From Cercophora sp. LCS_1 (Eukaryota > Ascomycota > Sordariomycetes > Sordariales > Lasiosphaeriaceae): a stretch of DNA of 64,000 nucleotides. The notes beneath the pieces are model-generated. The model did not search any database and was not told the origin of the DNA. It worked only from the letters and a program-made list of their open reading frames with translations. The stretch is taken from NCBI GenBank assembly GCA_036250225.1, contig JAPZLL010000069.1, positions 61,853 to 125,852 of the forward strand, read 5' to 3'. Both the position numbers and the translations under genes were made by a program. This document shows, piece by piece, positions 10,119 to 22,705 of this stretch (position 1 is its first letter; every line of letters starts with the position of its first letter).

Positions 10119-11802
10119 TTATAGAAAATTATAAGGGTCGAACGAACCCTTGGCCTCGGCAGGGCGGGTTGAGGCCGGTCGATTCGTTGCTCGGCTTCGG
10201 ACTACGGCTCTGATATAGTCCCACTCGCCTGCCGCTTGGGTGTCTTTCACTGACGTACTGGGGACACCATTACCGTTTGCCCTGCTAACGCTGTGGTTTG
10301 CCGTCGATAAACGTGTGCTATCACTATTCATGGCTATGCCATAGGGTCGGATTCGTGGCGATGTGATGATGGGCGTGCTGTCGAGCAAATCGTCAAGATT
10401 CGTCAGCTCCCGAAGTCTGTCTTCGGTGAACCCGGCTTCGTACCCTTCAGATCGGTCGACCCCTTTACCCTTGTCGACCTTTTTCCCATTATCCTGCTTT
10501 GAGGATCCGCCATCTGAGGTGGAGGGACGCTCGGTCTCGTAGAGGGATGGACTGTATCGCGCCAGGACGCTTTGTCGTTGCTGAGGAGGCGCGGGTGGCT
10601 GGAGGTGGGCGGTCTGCGATCGGGGGGGTGCTGCGGTGGCTGTCAAGCCCTTGGTTTGGCCGCGGCTTCTATCTTCCCTGTCGGTATTTCTGTTCAAAGC
10701 CCTCCCAAGGAACAGCGGACTTGGTATCACAGGTGGATCTTGTTGCGGCCAGCCTTCGACACTACCACTGGCAACAGGAGAGGTGTTTCCAATGTGCTTT
10801 ACCCACTTGGAAGTCTTTCCGGTACCTCGTCTTTCGCCAACTGGTCTTATATCGTCGACAGGACCTCCCAAAGAAGACAATTGAGAGACGGAGAGTGGTT
10901 CCTCCCGGCGAGATGCACTATCTGTCGACACATCCGGGTGTAACCTCCTCGAACGAAGCGGAGGTGGCGGTGCTCTACCACTCTCCCTCTTAAATCGTCT
11001 CGACGAATAAGGAGACGGATCCAGTGGTGTAGCAGGCGGCCCCAGGAACTGAGGGGAGATTGTGTCGAGCTCCCGATTTGGTGCCTCCACCCTTTTATTC
11101 CCGTGATTCCCCCTGGCCCAACTCGTCCACGAGCCTCGGGCAGACTCGTCCGCCTCAGGCAACACAATCAACTCCGTCTGCCATCGTGGCGGGCGTGATG
11201 ACGGAGCTGGTGCAAAGACCTCACTACGAGCCGGATCCCGGCTTCTGTCGCCTACCCCACGACTTTTTCGTCTGTCCGCCTTGCGTTGCTTCTTCCGCGA
11301 TCGACCTTCGCAGTCCACGCAAGCGACACAAAGCCCGCTGATGGCAAACACCCCGCACGAAATCATCAGCAACGACCAGATGACTGAGTGCCGCTGGCAC
11401 GATGCTTGGCCGTCTTTGGACAAATCGGCGCATATCCCCGATGATAACACGGCGGCAAGAACCACCGAGGCGGCCAGAAACCCCGCGAGGAACACAAAGT
11501 CGACCGCCCAGGTGACCGTGTAGGCAATGTATCGCCTGCTGTATCCGCTCCAAGACACGATGGACCAGACGAGGGCGGTGTTTGTCTATTTATCGACATG
11601 TTAGTTTGGTAGGGGACATGAAGAGGGAGACAAGTACCAGAACGAGCATGCCAATCATGTTTCTTTGGGTCATATGGTCGTCGTGGGGCGCGAGGGCGAG
11701 GCACTGGCCGATGAGGGCAGCTTGAGCGATGAGGATCAGGATGTTGCATGCGCGGGTGAATAAGAATATGGGCGCGAAGATGCCTGTGGGTTTCGGAGGC
11801 AT
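10119..11802 (-). CDS. four-helix (MARVEL-like) membrane protein with long disordered tail
   Basis: Exons 11638-11802 and 10119-11585 (52-nt intron, GTACTT donor, CTAAC branch) encode 543 residues. Four hydrophobic helices lie in the first ~145 residues: IFLFTRACNILILIAQAALI, IGMLVLTNTALVWSIV, TWAVDFVFLAGFLAASVVLA and VIWSLLMISCGVFAISGLC. This layout is that of MARVEL/SUR7-like fungal membrane proteins. The remaining ~400 residues are Ser/Pro/Arg-rich, low in hydrophobic content and probably cytoplasmic and disordered. The first intron falls inside the second helix and joins it correctly, which supports the model. Function unknown; a role in plasma-membrane organisation would be inference from topology only. 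Confidence 0.75.
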
Positions 11803-12787
11803 TCTGTCAAGTGGTTGTGGGCATCTGATGGTCGGTTCGTGTTGTACAATACAATATGTACTGGGACTTGTCGGTATTAGGATCTGATGTAGGTTGGGGA
11901 TTTGAGAAGGTAGTCGGTGGCTCAAAGGGGGAGAACAAGGAATTTTGGGTGAGTGTGAGCCACCCAGGGCTAGAAGAGAAAGAAAGTCAACGAGTGTAAC
12001 TCCAGGACTCCTTCCCTGGCTGGCGAAAAGCGTATTTTGCGTTGTGTGACTCAGGAAAACGAATGTATGAGTGGGGGAAAGGGTGGCTAGGTGCTTGCTA
12101 CTTCCATGTGCTGAACAAGGGAAACAGAAACTGGATGATATCGATAAGCAAGAGCCTCTCTGGGAGTATGCTGACGCTGCTGGACCAAACAACGACCTCT
12201 GGTTGGTTTCATGGTTGGGGCAACTCCCCAGAAGCGTGCGATGGCGCAAACAGGTTGTGTTTGGGAGTAAGAGCAGTTATAGGCATGCATAAGCGTTCCA
12301 GGCACAGCTCCAGGGAGAAGTTGGTTGGATTGAGATGACTATGACTAACATCAACCTTGGCGGTCCAAAGAAAGACGGGATGGGCTGAAGGATAACCATC
12401 TGGGCAGCTACTCAGGCATATGAAACCAGCAAACATGTCTTGTTAGGTTGAACAGTTGACGACCGTGTCACCTTGCATTTGGTCTTTGTGTCCATGACTG
12501 CAGCAAGGCCAAATATCTGCCTAGCAATCATCGGACTTCTTATCAGTTGGGACGAGGAAGGTGCTACGGGCTGAGTTGGACTACACTTGACAACTGCACA
12601 CACAAAAACTGGATCCAGCGTAACACAGTGAGATGCAGCAGACACACTAGGACACGCTTGCTCATTTGTTTTCATGCGCCTGACTCCTGCATGCCATTCT
12701 AAAACACCAACAAAGATCCCAAGGACTCATCCGCCAACTCATCACTCATTGCCCTGCTGCCACGATACCGACCCTGTCTCCGAATAT
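11803..12787. other. intergenic
   Basis: Upstream of the four-helix membrane protein and downstream of the epsin gene. No gene or recognisable motif seen. Confidence 0.5.
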
Positions 12788-14459
12788 TTACAACAAGCCG
12801 TCGAACTGGTTGCTCCCCGCCCCTGAACCTGCTGGCTTGGCAGGGGCAGCGTTCCCCCAGATCCCGGCGCTGCTCTTCTCCTTGGCCAGTTGCCCAATGG
12901 TGGGGCCGCTGCCTGTCGGTGTGGTTTTCTTGATGCCGGCACTGGCACTGGCCTGGGACCAGAGCGCACCGAATGCGTCGCCACCAGCCGCAGGCTTGGC
13001 TCCTGCCGACACACCGGGTTTCGGGCCGGCAGGCGAGACTGCAGCTAGCTGCGACACGGACGAAAAGTAATTCGGTGTTGCGGCCTGGAATCCCGCTGGT
13101 TTGAGTGGTTGCGTGTTCATCGCGGACATGGCGCCCATTGGGGTCGAGAATGATGAAAAGTTTGCGGCGGGGCTTGCCGTAGAGCTGGGAGGGGGCGAGA
13201 TGGACGAGAGGGCCACCATGCCACTGAGGTTTGCTTGCTGTGGCGCCGAGACCGGCTTCGGGGCGGCAAATTGAGTATTGCTTGTGGTGGATGAAATGGG
13301 AGGCGGGAGAGAACCCCCAAAGGAGGCCTGTGACGTAGGCGCGGCCGGTGCTGCTGACTGGAAGTCGTCAAATTCGTCGTCGTCGTTAGCGGCGCCGCCC
13401 AATGACGCCGGTCCGGCACCGCCAGACGGGGCCGCGAGGGGCGCGGTCGAAGCGGACGGAACGGGGTCATCGAAGCTGAACAAGTCGACCTCGGGCTCCT
13501 TCTTCTTAGCAGGCTCAGTCGTCTTCTTTACGCCTACCCTCTCTGCCGTGTTCCGTGTAACCTTGGCGGGTGCGGGTGTGGGACGATCCCCCTCGTCAAA
13601 CTCATCATACTCCTCAAATTTCTCGTTCCGCGCCTGCGTGCTTCGGTAATCGTCGGATTGTCCACCAAAACCGCCGCCATCCCCGTACACACCGCCAGAA
13701 TAACCGCCATATGTCGAGCTGCTACCGCCGCCACCGCCGCCTCCGCTGCCGCCGAATCTTCCAGTATCACTTCCGAATCCTCCATATCGACTGGAACTGC
13801 CGCCGCCGAAGCCCGCACCACCTTCAACACCCGTGTACTTCTGCTTGTTTGCCCTCGCCTTCTTGCGCTCGGCGCGGATCCGTTCGACGTCACCCAGAAG
13901 CTCGGCAAGCTCCTTGGCACGGTGTCTGACGTTTACACCCTGGTCCTTTCCGTTCGGATCGATATAGTGAAATTGGCGGAGCATCTTGAGCAAGGTCAAG
14001 TGGGATCGGGCATCATCGATAACGCGTTCGGATCCATGCTTGATGAGGTACTCGAGCAGCTGCAGCGCCTTGTAAATCTGCCTCCATTCCTCGGCGGATT
14101 TCTCGGTAAAGCGACGATAGATCATCGGCATGATCTCGTTGAGGGTTTGGCTGGTAGCAACGTGGTCAGTCACGGGTCTCGTGGAAACCTTTTTGCGCCG
14201 CAAGCATACTAGTTGAAGGTGCCGTCGGCGATCTCCTGCATCTGGGTTGACGATGCTCCCCATGGCTCGTTATTCGTAGCCTCGCGCACCTTCGACTCCA
14301 TCTCGGTAAAGTTCATTACGGCTGTCGCATGCCGGTTAGTACCCCTGATTGCGATCTCAAGACACGTAGGAGCGCACCATTTTGGACCTTTCGCACGCCG
14401 GCTTTGAGATCGTAAAGTGTCAGCCCCGCCACCGCTTCTTTCAGGTTGCCGAAATCCAT
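12788..14459 (-). CDS. ENT3: epsin-like clathrin adaptor (ENTH domain), Ent3-type
   Basis: Exons 14378-14459, 14210-14321 and 12788-14150 encode 518 residues. The ENTH domain fills residues 1 to ~145: MDFGNLKEAVAGLTLYDLKA, VMNFTEMESKVREATNNEPW, then YRRFTEKSAEEWRQIYKALQ and GSERVIDDARSHL. The rest is a Gly/Ser-rich and then acidic, Ala/Pro-rich tail with clathrin/adaptor-type acidic-aromatic motifs (DLFSFDDP, DEFDDFQSA). The D-E-F-D-D-F-Q type motif is what Ent3/epsinR proteins use to bind gamma-ear (GGA/AP-1) domains, so a TGN-endosome role is more likely than plasma-membrane endocytosis. The two introns (56 and 59 nt) have clean GT-AG ends and CTAAC/CTGAC branch sites. Family call is firm; the Ent3 versus Ent1/2 choice is moderate. 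Confidence 0.88.
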
Positions 14460-15890
14460 GGTGTAGGCTGCGAGTAACTAGGGCTTGTGAGAAGTAGGAC
14501 AAGGGAAGCCCCTGTGAGTAGAGCGGGTTGCGATTAGAAAGTGCTTGTTTTGAAGGTGCTGAGGATGGAACAAAGCCCCTTTTGCTTGACACCTTGCCGT
14601 TTCTCGGAAGCCCAACTGGTCAAAGCGCGTTGCTGACGGCGGACTGGCGGGCCCTGGCGGGGTCGCTCCGGGTCACGTGGATTCAGTCGCTCGTGCTTCG
14701 TGCCTGCTAGGAGTCCACCATCACCTGCCAATACGCTGTAGGTAAGTTACATCGTCTGGACCATCAAGTCTGACCAGAGAGTAAACAGGATTGGATTTGT
14801 TTGCATCTCAAAATGCAATTCTTGCGTCATGAATCAGTCGCGTTGACCAAAGAACGCTGTGGCCTGAGGCGTCAAGGCGCTCCGCGCCTAATCGGTAGTG
14901 CTGGCCTGTGCCCCGGTCGACCTCATGGCAGGGGCAAAGAGACGTAAAAATTCTAGGCTCGACCAACTCTCATTCCGTCCACCGCCATCGCCGTTCGATT
15001 TGTTGTGTACCTTGAGCTTGTACTATAAATCTACCTGTCTATAATTGTCGAGGCTTCGCCTAAAAGGTGCGTTGGGTTTTTTCTTGTTACAAAGGCCTCC
15101 TCCCGATTTCAAGGTTGTCTGTCTCGAGATCCTTCCGAGTATCGAGCAACCCCGAGCATGCCTGGTCGCCTCAGTCCCGATTACAGCTCTTTGCCCAGCT
15201 GCCGCTGGCAACTCGGTTCAGCAAGCATCGTCTGCAAGCTTTATGGCAAGCGAGCATGTCGGAGCCACTTGTCAGTAGACAACCATCGTCTCATCGGCTC
15301 AGCCACCCCCGACTCAGGCCGTCCGGTCAGCACTGGACTGGGCCTCGCCGATGCCGTCAATGGCCGGTGAGGTGGCGAGTGGGGTTGAGACGAATGGCTC
15401 CTAAAGACGACTGCAGAGTGGAATTTGAGCTGCGCCTCCCAATTGGTTCCAATTGGCTCTCAGATTATGTCCCGCATCTCGTACGCAAGCAGCAGATGCA
15501 AGCAAGGCACCTTCATGTCGTTGGCACTTGGCTCTAGCAGTCGGGCAGGTCGATCTGGCAACTCGCTCATCCAAACACCAACTCCAACTACAGATTGCAG
15601 CCAGGATTTCAGTGCCGTGGCAACACTGCCGCAGCTCTGGACTTGGTTGTCTAATGCTGGCGAGAGTTGTCGTCAACACGGGCGGCTTGAAGCTTCAACC
15701 TTGGCTGGCCTTCGGCAGCGCTAGGCCAGAAAAGGGGCGAGCCGTTAGTGCTGAGCAACCAGCTGAACCCCCGCCGGCCCACACCAGTGCCCCTCCATTC
15801 TCACGTGAAGCACCCCCCAAACACTCACAGGAGAGGTGTGCATTGATTGGTCAGAGCCCAAGCGCTAACTGCTCCCCTCCAGAACGGAAA
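14460..15890. other. divergent intergenic region (epsin / cyclophilin)
   Basis: 1.4 kb with no convincing gene. Two CCAATTGG palindromes separated by two bases lie at 15439-15456. They contain CCAAT in both orientations and might be bound by a CCAAT factor. Nothing else recognised. Confidence 0.45.
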
Positions 15891-16986
15891 ATGTTTCGAC
15901 CCCTCCTACCCCGCCATTGTTCTGCTCTCCCTCGACCCTCTTCCCTCTTCCACAATCTTTCAACTACTCCCTTCTCTGCTGCCCGTGCATCATCTCTTCA
16001 ACCCACCATCAGATTCTCTGTGCGAGCCTTCTCTGCATCATCCAGCAACATGTCTGGCCAGGTGTAAGTCAACCTGTCCTCGTGGGATCACATTGTGACG
16101 ACACTGACAGCTACATCAACAGTTTCTTCGACGTTGAGTGGGAAGGCCCCGTTCTCGATGCCAACAGCAACCCTACCAGGGAGGTGAAGGGTAAGTGCTA
16201 ATATCTTCGTTGTTCTCAATTATGCGGCCTCGTGTCCACAAAAGATGGCCGGACGTCCCATGTCCATCACACGTCTCAATGGTACCTGGCACGTCGCGGG
16301 GTAGCCTCCTGGCCAGAGCTCCAGCTTTGTGCTAGCATGGAAATATTCGCATCCCGCAATACATTACCACATCGCCTTGTCGAAGCAAGCTTGAGCTAAT
16401 CACATCAACAGTCCAGAAGGGCCGCATCAACTTCAACCTCTACGACGACGTCGTCCCCAAGACCACCCGTAACTTCCGTGAGCTTTGCACCGGCCAGAAC
16501 GGTTTCGGCTACAAGGGCTCGGCCTTCCACCGCATCATCCCCGAGTTCATGCTTCAGGGTGGTGACTTCACCCGTGGCAACGTGAGCAAACCCCCAATAC
16601 CATCGTATGGTTGATCAGCGTTGGACTAACCGAAGTAGGGTACCGGCGGCAAGTCCATCTATGGCGAGAAGTTCGCCGATGAGAACTTCCAGAAGAAGCA
16701 CACTCGCCCCGGTCTCCTCTCCATGGCCAACGCCGGCCCCAACACGTAAGTGGCACGATATCGTTGCTCAAGGTTCACGAGCTAAAGCTTTTTGTTCAGC
16801 AACGGCTCCCAGTTCTTCGTCACCACTGTTAAGACCAGCTGGCTTGATGGCCGCCACGTCGTCTTCGGCGAGGTTGCCGACGACGAGTCCCTCTTGGTCG
16901 TCAAGGCTCTCGAGGCTACTGGCTCCGGCAGCGGTGCGATCAAGTATGGGAAGAAGCCCACCATCGTCGACTCTGGCGCCCTCTAA
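15891..16986 (+). CDS. cyclophilin (peptidyl-prolyl isomerase) with mitochondrial presequence
   Basis: Five exons, 15891-16063, 16111-16190, 16412-16581, 16639-16745 and 16800-16986, encode 238 residues. The core is a single-domain cyclophilin A. It keeps the catalytic Arg in [15 protein letters not shown], the GSQFFVTT strand and the Trp of [13 protein letters not shown] that contacts cyclosporin A. The first ~55 residues are rich in Arg, Ser, Ala and Phe with no acids ([18 protein letters not shown]...), a classic mitochondrial targeting peptide. An internal Met (SSNMSGQVY) sits where the cytosolic form would begin. In Neurospora one cyclophilin gene yields both mitochondrial and cytosolic forms; this gene has the same organisation, so dual targeting is likely. 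The second intron is long (221 nt). Confidence 0.95.
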
Positions 16987-17396
16987 GCTGTCGAAGACGC
17001 GTCTTGGAGAGCATGTACTTGATACTGAAGCGAAGTGCGCAAACATCCGGACTCAGTTAGGTTGATAGGTGTCTACTCTGAGGAATCAAACGGCACTGAA
17101 ACAATCTCAATCGCCATAGTCCGCCCTGTTCTGCTACCCATTACCAAACAGAATGCTTGTGAATTGTAGATAACACCGGACACATGCAAAGGGGTGGGAC
17201 AGTTCTCTATTCGGATCACCAAGATCTACGATGGCTTGACTGTTCCCCAGATACTCGATGCTATCCGATCCCCCCTTCATCACCCGTTGAACGCCGACCA
17301 TGCACTATGGACAGAAACGTTAATACCCCGTTGACCCAACACCCCTCCTCACCCAAACGCCTTGAAATGACGCAGTTTCCCATAATACCAACCAGA
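16987..17396. other. convergent 3' intergenic region
   Basis: Lies between the 3' ends of the cyclophilin and Rpc34 genes and presumably holds both 3' UTRs. Nothing distinctive seen. Confidence 0.5.
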
Positions 17397-18693
17397 CTAA
17401 GCGACGGCAACTACATTTGGCCGTGCCGCTGCGTCCTCGATATCCAGCCATTCCAGAAAGTAGACGCAGTTACTCGGGCTCACTGGGCCGCCCTCTTCGC
17501 AAAGCTCAAAAACGGGACACTTGCCGCACGGTGTCTCGGTCAGCCCATTCCTAGGCACCTCGACGCCCATGGGCGGTGCATCAAGCCCAATACCTTTTTC
17601 TCGTTCCTGTTGGCGCTTGGCGAATGGAACGGTATCCTGCTTCGCTGCGCGCGTCACCCTGTAGCCCCTTCGGCCATTGACACGAATAGGCTCAATAAGG
17701 CCATCGTAATGAAGAATGTCAACCAACATCTGAATATCAGCCTCACCCAAGGTGGTGTTATTGGTGACACCTGATGTGTGGATGAACTGGGCGATGTCGG
17801 TAACGGTTGGGTATTTCTTGTAGCCAGCTGGGAGCGGGAGATACACCTTGTTGCCACGTGCTCGCTCGGGCAGGGCCTTTGCTGGAGCGGTTACTGGGGT
17901 CGGTGTACCGTCGTCGCCGGAAATCTCAGTCGCCGCACGCTTGGTGCCTCGGGCCAGCAGTTCGGTATCAGGGGCAGAGCCCTTGATGATGCCCTTTCGG
18001 GGAGCCTTGGGAACGTTAGGTCTCTGGGCTACATGCGAGCTGAGGTATGCGCTGTGTTGCTTAATGTAATCAAACACGAGCTCCTCCAGCGCAGCAATGA
18101 AGGGTGTATCCATCTCTCCATCGGTAAACCACGGGCCTCCCGTCGCACGATCAGAGGGCCTCAAGTTGGCCTTGATGTACATCTTCTTGTTCGGGTGCTC
18201 GACATTTTTCATGCTAGCAATGTACCCTTTGCCCTCGAGGACTTTGATGCACGTCTTGAGGACATTTTCGTGGATCTTGAGCTTGTTCTTGATCGTGCGG
18301 TTCCAGATGCCGTCGGCGCCGGCCTCGTCGATGACGGCGTAGACCATGACGGTCTCCTCGTTCGGGAGGGAGAGGTACCTGCGGGAAGGAAGGCAGGTCA
18401 GCTCGCGTCTTTGGAACATAATTTGGTTAAACAAACTTCTTGGCATCTTCTCGGCTTCGCCATCTCCATGCAAGCTCGGTGGTTTGTGTGCTGACGGCAA
18501 CAAAGAGCCGCTCGTTGGTCAGGGCCTGGATGACCCGGAGAAGTAAAATCGGGTCATCTCTAGGAATTATGCTCAAGTCGAGCAGGTCTTGTTGGGTAAA
18601 AGGGCGGGCTTCGGTGCCATTCTGACGGGATTCCTCGTAGAGCGCTTCCTTCAGGACTTGGAGCTTCGCATCGTCAACATCCTCGCTCGCCAT
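17397..18693 (-). CDS. RPC34: RNA polymerase III subunit Rpc34 (RPC6)
   Basis: Exons 18437-18693 and 17397-18378 (58-nt intron, GTTTGT donor) encode 412 residues. The protein has the winged-helix series of the TFIIE-alpha-like Pol III subunit: YLSLPNEETVMVYAVIDEAG, then GIWNRTIKNKLKIHENVLKT, and VTDIAQFIHTSGVTNNTT. Near the C-terminus is the conserved cysteine set C-G-K-C-P-V-F-E-L-C ... S-N-C, where homologues bind an iron-sulphur cluster. Rpc34 works in the Rpc82-Rpc34-Rpc31 subcomplex that opens promoters and recruits TFIIIB for tRNA and 5S rRNA transcription in the nucleus. A linker rich in Pro/Ala/Thr (about residues 235-275) is longer than I expect in yeast. Start ATG chosen at the MASEDVDDAK methionine. 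Confidence 0.93.
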
Positions 18694-19903
18694 CGCGAGG
18701 GTCGCGCAATCGCTATGGTATCGATTAAAAGGATATTCTATGCCGGTCGGGCTTTTGTAGAGATGGTGTATTATGCAACTGCTCGATACGTGGTTGCAAT
18801 TCGAGAGAGAGATCACACCGGCGAGTGACTCTTCTGTGGCGGGCCGGTTACTCGTGGTCGGCGACGACGAAATTTCGAAGCTACCCCTCCATTTCAGCCT
18901 TGCGGCGTGTTATCGCGCCGGCCCACATTCCCTTGATTGGCCAATAAGCGTTATAGTACCGAGAGACCCCTGTTACCCCTCGATCAGAGTGATCTCGTTC
19001 ACCCACCAGGGCCAGAGCCGCCGACCGGACCAAGTTCTTGACAAAGTAAACACACACAAAAAGTCGAAGGGATGTTCATCTACTGGAAAGGAGTGAATCC
19101 AGGATTCAAATGGATCATCCGATACTTGAATGCCTAAAATGCTGTTGAAAAGGCATTGGGGGTTTTTTATTGTCGCTGACTGGAATTTGCAGTACCCGTC
19201 CAGGCCACTTGGAGCCCTCTAACATCAGCTGGGTTCATTCAGTGTGCCGATTTTGGTCGTCAACTTGCCGGCTAAAAACCAACAACACTTGCAAAGGAAG
19301 AACCACAATCTGGAAAGAAAGTCGCCGGCAATGCGCGGCATGCGATCAACATGGATCGAAAATGACCGGAACGTCACATGAGCCCTGGTACTCGAGGCAG
19401 GACGCCACGAAGCAGACATGTGCTGAAGCAAACAAACTAATCCACCTTCAGCTCAGCCTCACGAAGGCTAAACACCTATCAAGACAACGATCAACAGCCT
19501 CTGGGTGCGCGTCTGTTTCCGTCATGTAAGTGGAACATGCGACCATGGTTGTGCAACGGTGCAAAGGTACGCCACAGCGGCCATAGCACATTTCTTCCCC
19601 CCCAGCGCAACCCAAACAGAGATATCGCGGCGTCCAAGCGGTGTGCCGAATCCATGTCCGTCTCAAGCCGCCGTTGCATCTGCCGACACCGGCTTGCCCA
19701 TTTGGTGGTGTTTCTCGCGTCTGGCTGGCGACCAGGCGCGACGGACCTCCGGCGGCGCATCTGGTGAATGAATAAACATGAAGCGTTGCATTCTTTTTCT
19801 TCGCTCAAATACTTGCTGCATCCCGCCACTTGGCGGTGTTTTTGATTTTGGGTAGTCCCCAAGCAGTTGCAACCCCTGCCCAGGCTTTCCGGCTTCAGCA
19901 ACA
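18694..19903. other. divergent intergenic region
   Basis: Upstream of Rpc34 (minus) and of the MFS transporter (plus). The small open frames overlap each other in several frames and none looks like protein. Nothing else recognised. Confidence 0.45.
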
Positions 19904-21524
19904 ATGCGTCTCCACAACCTTCACGACCTGGACAGGTCAGAGGGCACCGTCCAGCTCCGCAAGGCTGGCGATGACGACTCTTCGCTGGTCCTCGTGCCTC
20001 GTCCATCCGATACCGATCCCAATGACCCTCTTCGATGGCCAACATGGAAGAAGCATGTTGCTTTTCTTTCCGTCTGCGCATTCACCTTTCTCACCAACTA
20101 TGGCATCGGTGGTTTAGCGCCGGCCTTCTACATCCTCTCGCTCGAGTTCGACAAGACCATGGCAGAGACCAGTGACCTCTTGCTCTGGCCGATTCTCGTT
20201 CTCGGCGTCTTCAACTTCTTTTGGGTCCCTTTGGCCAACTATTTCGGCAAGCGTCCAGTCTTCGTCTTCGCGTCGGGATTGCTGTGCGCATGCTTCATCT
20301 GGGGCGCCGTCGCCAATTCTTTCAACTCGTTGCTTTGGTCCAACATCATCGCGGCCTTTGCCGGCTCTTCGACCGAGGCCCTCGGTGCCAGCATCGTCAA
20401 CGACCTCTATTTCCTGCATGAGCGCGGCGCCAAGATGGGACTGTACATGAACTTTATCTCTGGAGGTAACACCCTGGGTCCTCTCATCTGCGGGTTCATC
20501 GTCACCGGCCTCAGTTGGCGCTGGCACAAATGGATCGCCGTCATCTTGACGGGTATCAACTTCATCACGGTCTTGCTGTTCGTTCCCGAGACGCGATACT
20601 TCCGCGACGAGAACCAGAACGTTGTCGCGTCAACATCCAATTCTTCGAGGGAAGAGGTCGTCAAGTCGGAGGAGCCGGCGGGTGACAAGAGCGATGCCGA
20701 AGCCGCGCCTGTCACGTCGATGGCCACCGTCCCCAAGAAGACGTGGGTTCAGGAGCTCAGTCTCTGGTGTGGCCTCCCACCAGACACAAACCTGTTCATC
20801 ATGTTCGTCCGGCCGCTTCCGATGTTCGTCTACCCCTGCGTCATCTACTCGTTCCTGGGTTATGCCGTCAGCTTGGTTCTCACCGTGTCGGTGAACATTC
20901 TCAACCCGTTTGTGCTCCAAGCGCCGCCTTATAGTTGGTCCCCGATGATCAACGGGCTGATCAACATTCCCGGGTTTATTGGAAACGTTGCTGGTAGTTA
21001 TGCTGGTGGATGGCTTGTCGACGTGTTTTGCGATTGGCGGGCGCGACGTAACAAGGGAATTTTCGAGCCTGAGAATCGGTTGTACCTGTGCATCTTGCCG
21101 TTGCTCATCACTGGCGCCGGGTGCGTGCTGTTTGGCTACGGTGTCGAGCGAACGCTGCACTGGACAAGCTTGTTCTTCGGATATGGCATGGTCTCGTTTG
21201 CGCTGACTGCGGTGCCAACAATTACCATGGCTTACGTTTCCGATTGCGTCCTGCCCGTCAATAGCGATGCGCTCATGTTGGTCAACGGTAAGTGAAGTGA
21301 AGCCGAAGAGTTACCTTGCTGACTAGTTCGTAGGGACCAAGAACATTGTCGCATTCGGCTTCCTCTACGGAATCGTCCCGTGGGTCACGGAGGTCGGGTA
21401 TGTCGACTGCTTCGGCGCCCAAGCGGGCATCTTTGTCGCTGTTATCGCCATTGGCATGGCCCTGTTGATCCCCTTCGGCGCCAAGTGGAGACACGAGCAG
21501 GCCAAGTGGCGAATCATTTTGTGA
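19904..21524 (+). CDS. MFS transporter, 12-helix DHA1/Hol1-like
   Basis: Exons 19904-21287 and 21334-21524 encode 524 residues. The N-terminal cytoplasmic part (DPNDPLRWPTWKK) is the usual DPxNPxxWxxxKK entry into helix 1 of fungal DHA1 drug:H+ antiporters. The helix 2-3 loop shows a modified motif A (NYFGKRPVFVFA), and about 12 hydrophobic helices can be counted. The long central loop (~residues 225-285) is Glu/Ser/Lys-rich. The second exon supplies the last helix (AGIFVAVIAIGMALLIPFG) and ends at TGA immediately before GTGAGT, so a longer spliced C-terminus is conceivable. The substrate cannot be predicted. Related fungal proteins export small organic molecules or import cations and histidinol. 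Confidence 0.88.
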
Positions 21525-22705
21525 GTTACAGCGATGACAGTTTGTGGAGGGTTGGTCGCGTGTTTGTACAATCCAAAGATACCCATCAGGGAGATTGTCT
21601 TCGCTCCCTTAATCAGAGCATTGAAACAGCAATTGACGTTGAAGAGGCTCAAAAATTAGCGCAATGCAGGATTCGTATCCTGGGATCCTTTTGCTGTGAA
21701 TGCCGAGCTTTCCAACAACACCCAAACGTCACTCCCACATTTTGCACTACATCACAACACATTCAGGAATTCGTGTCGTCGTCGATATCAAGAAGCCTTT
21801 TCACCGTTAGAGCGCCGGTCTCCGCAACAAGAACGCGCCGTCTTTTCGCGACACGGTCGCGATCCACCTTGTGGGCTAAGGATTGCCTTGTGGCAGCGGC
21901 CAAGCGGGCATCGTTGCCGAGTGGGGTGCGGGAACTGACAAGCGGTTTCAACGCAGAAGGCCAGTAGCCTGCCCGCACCGCCAAATCGCAACGTCCAATT
22001 TCAGCGAGCAATACGAGATTGCGATCCTTCACGGATAGCTGCGTTGCGCCGCGAGAAAGCATGGTTTTCGTCGGCGCCCACCACTCTCCCACCAGATGCT
22101 GCAGACGACGTACGGAGAAAGCCGAGCCGAGCCAAGCTGAGATGCGCATCTCAGTTCAACCGATGAACACCGGACTCAGCCCCGGATGACGCTGCATCTT
22201 TGTGTCACCAAGAATACCACTCCCAGACCAGCGTCTGGCGTCTGGCAATGGCAGCATCGCAGAGGAGGAAGCCGATTGGGATCGGAACACGGCCCCAAAA
22301 TGGACCTTGTCGCCGTGGCAAAGGCGAGCGATGACACAGTAACCCCGTCGATGCGAATCCACAGCATCTCCACTGCCTCATTGCTAGTCTTATTAGGCCA
22401 ACCCCCAAAACTCCAGAGTCCACCGTTCCCCCCAGGCTTCCATCAATTGCGGCCCGGCTGTCTGGGCGCCGCTCCGCCGCTCAACTTGCGTCCCCGGAGA
22501 CAGGCAGGGGCCACCACCACGGTCCGTTCAGGGTGAAGGGGAATTTGTTTTGCCTTGCATTGGATGTTACAAAACCAAAGGACCTTCCCTCTCTTTTTTT
22601 TTTCCCCGATCTCTCTCATCCCACCCCGCCAACAAAAGCAACAACCCGGCAGCAGTCACTCCTTTTACAAACAAATCCGCTTGCCCGAGTTGTTTGTCTC
22701 CAACA
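21525..22705. other. intergenic
   Basis: No gene supported. The segment before 22700 is pyrimidine-rich (T-run near 22590), consistent with the promoter/5' UTR of the secreted protein gene. Confidence 0.45.

Noticed and set aside
15439..15456. Paired CCAATTGG palindromes as a regulatory site
   Set aside because: CCAAT motifs are common by chance, and the distance to both flanking starts is large. Noted only in the intergenic entry.
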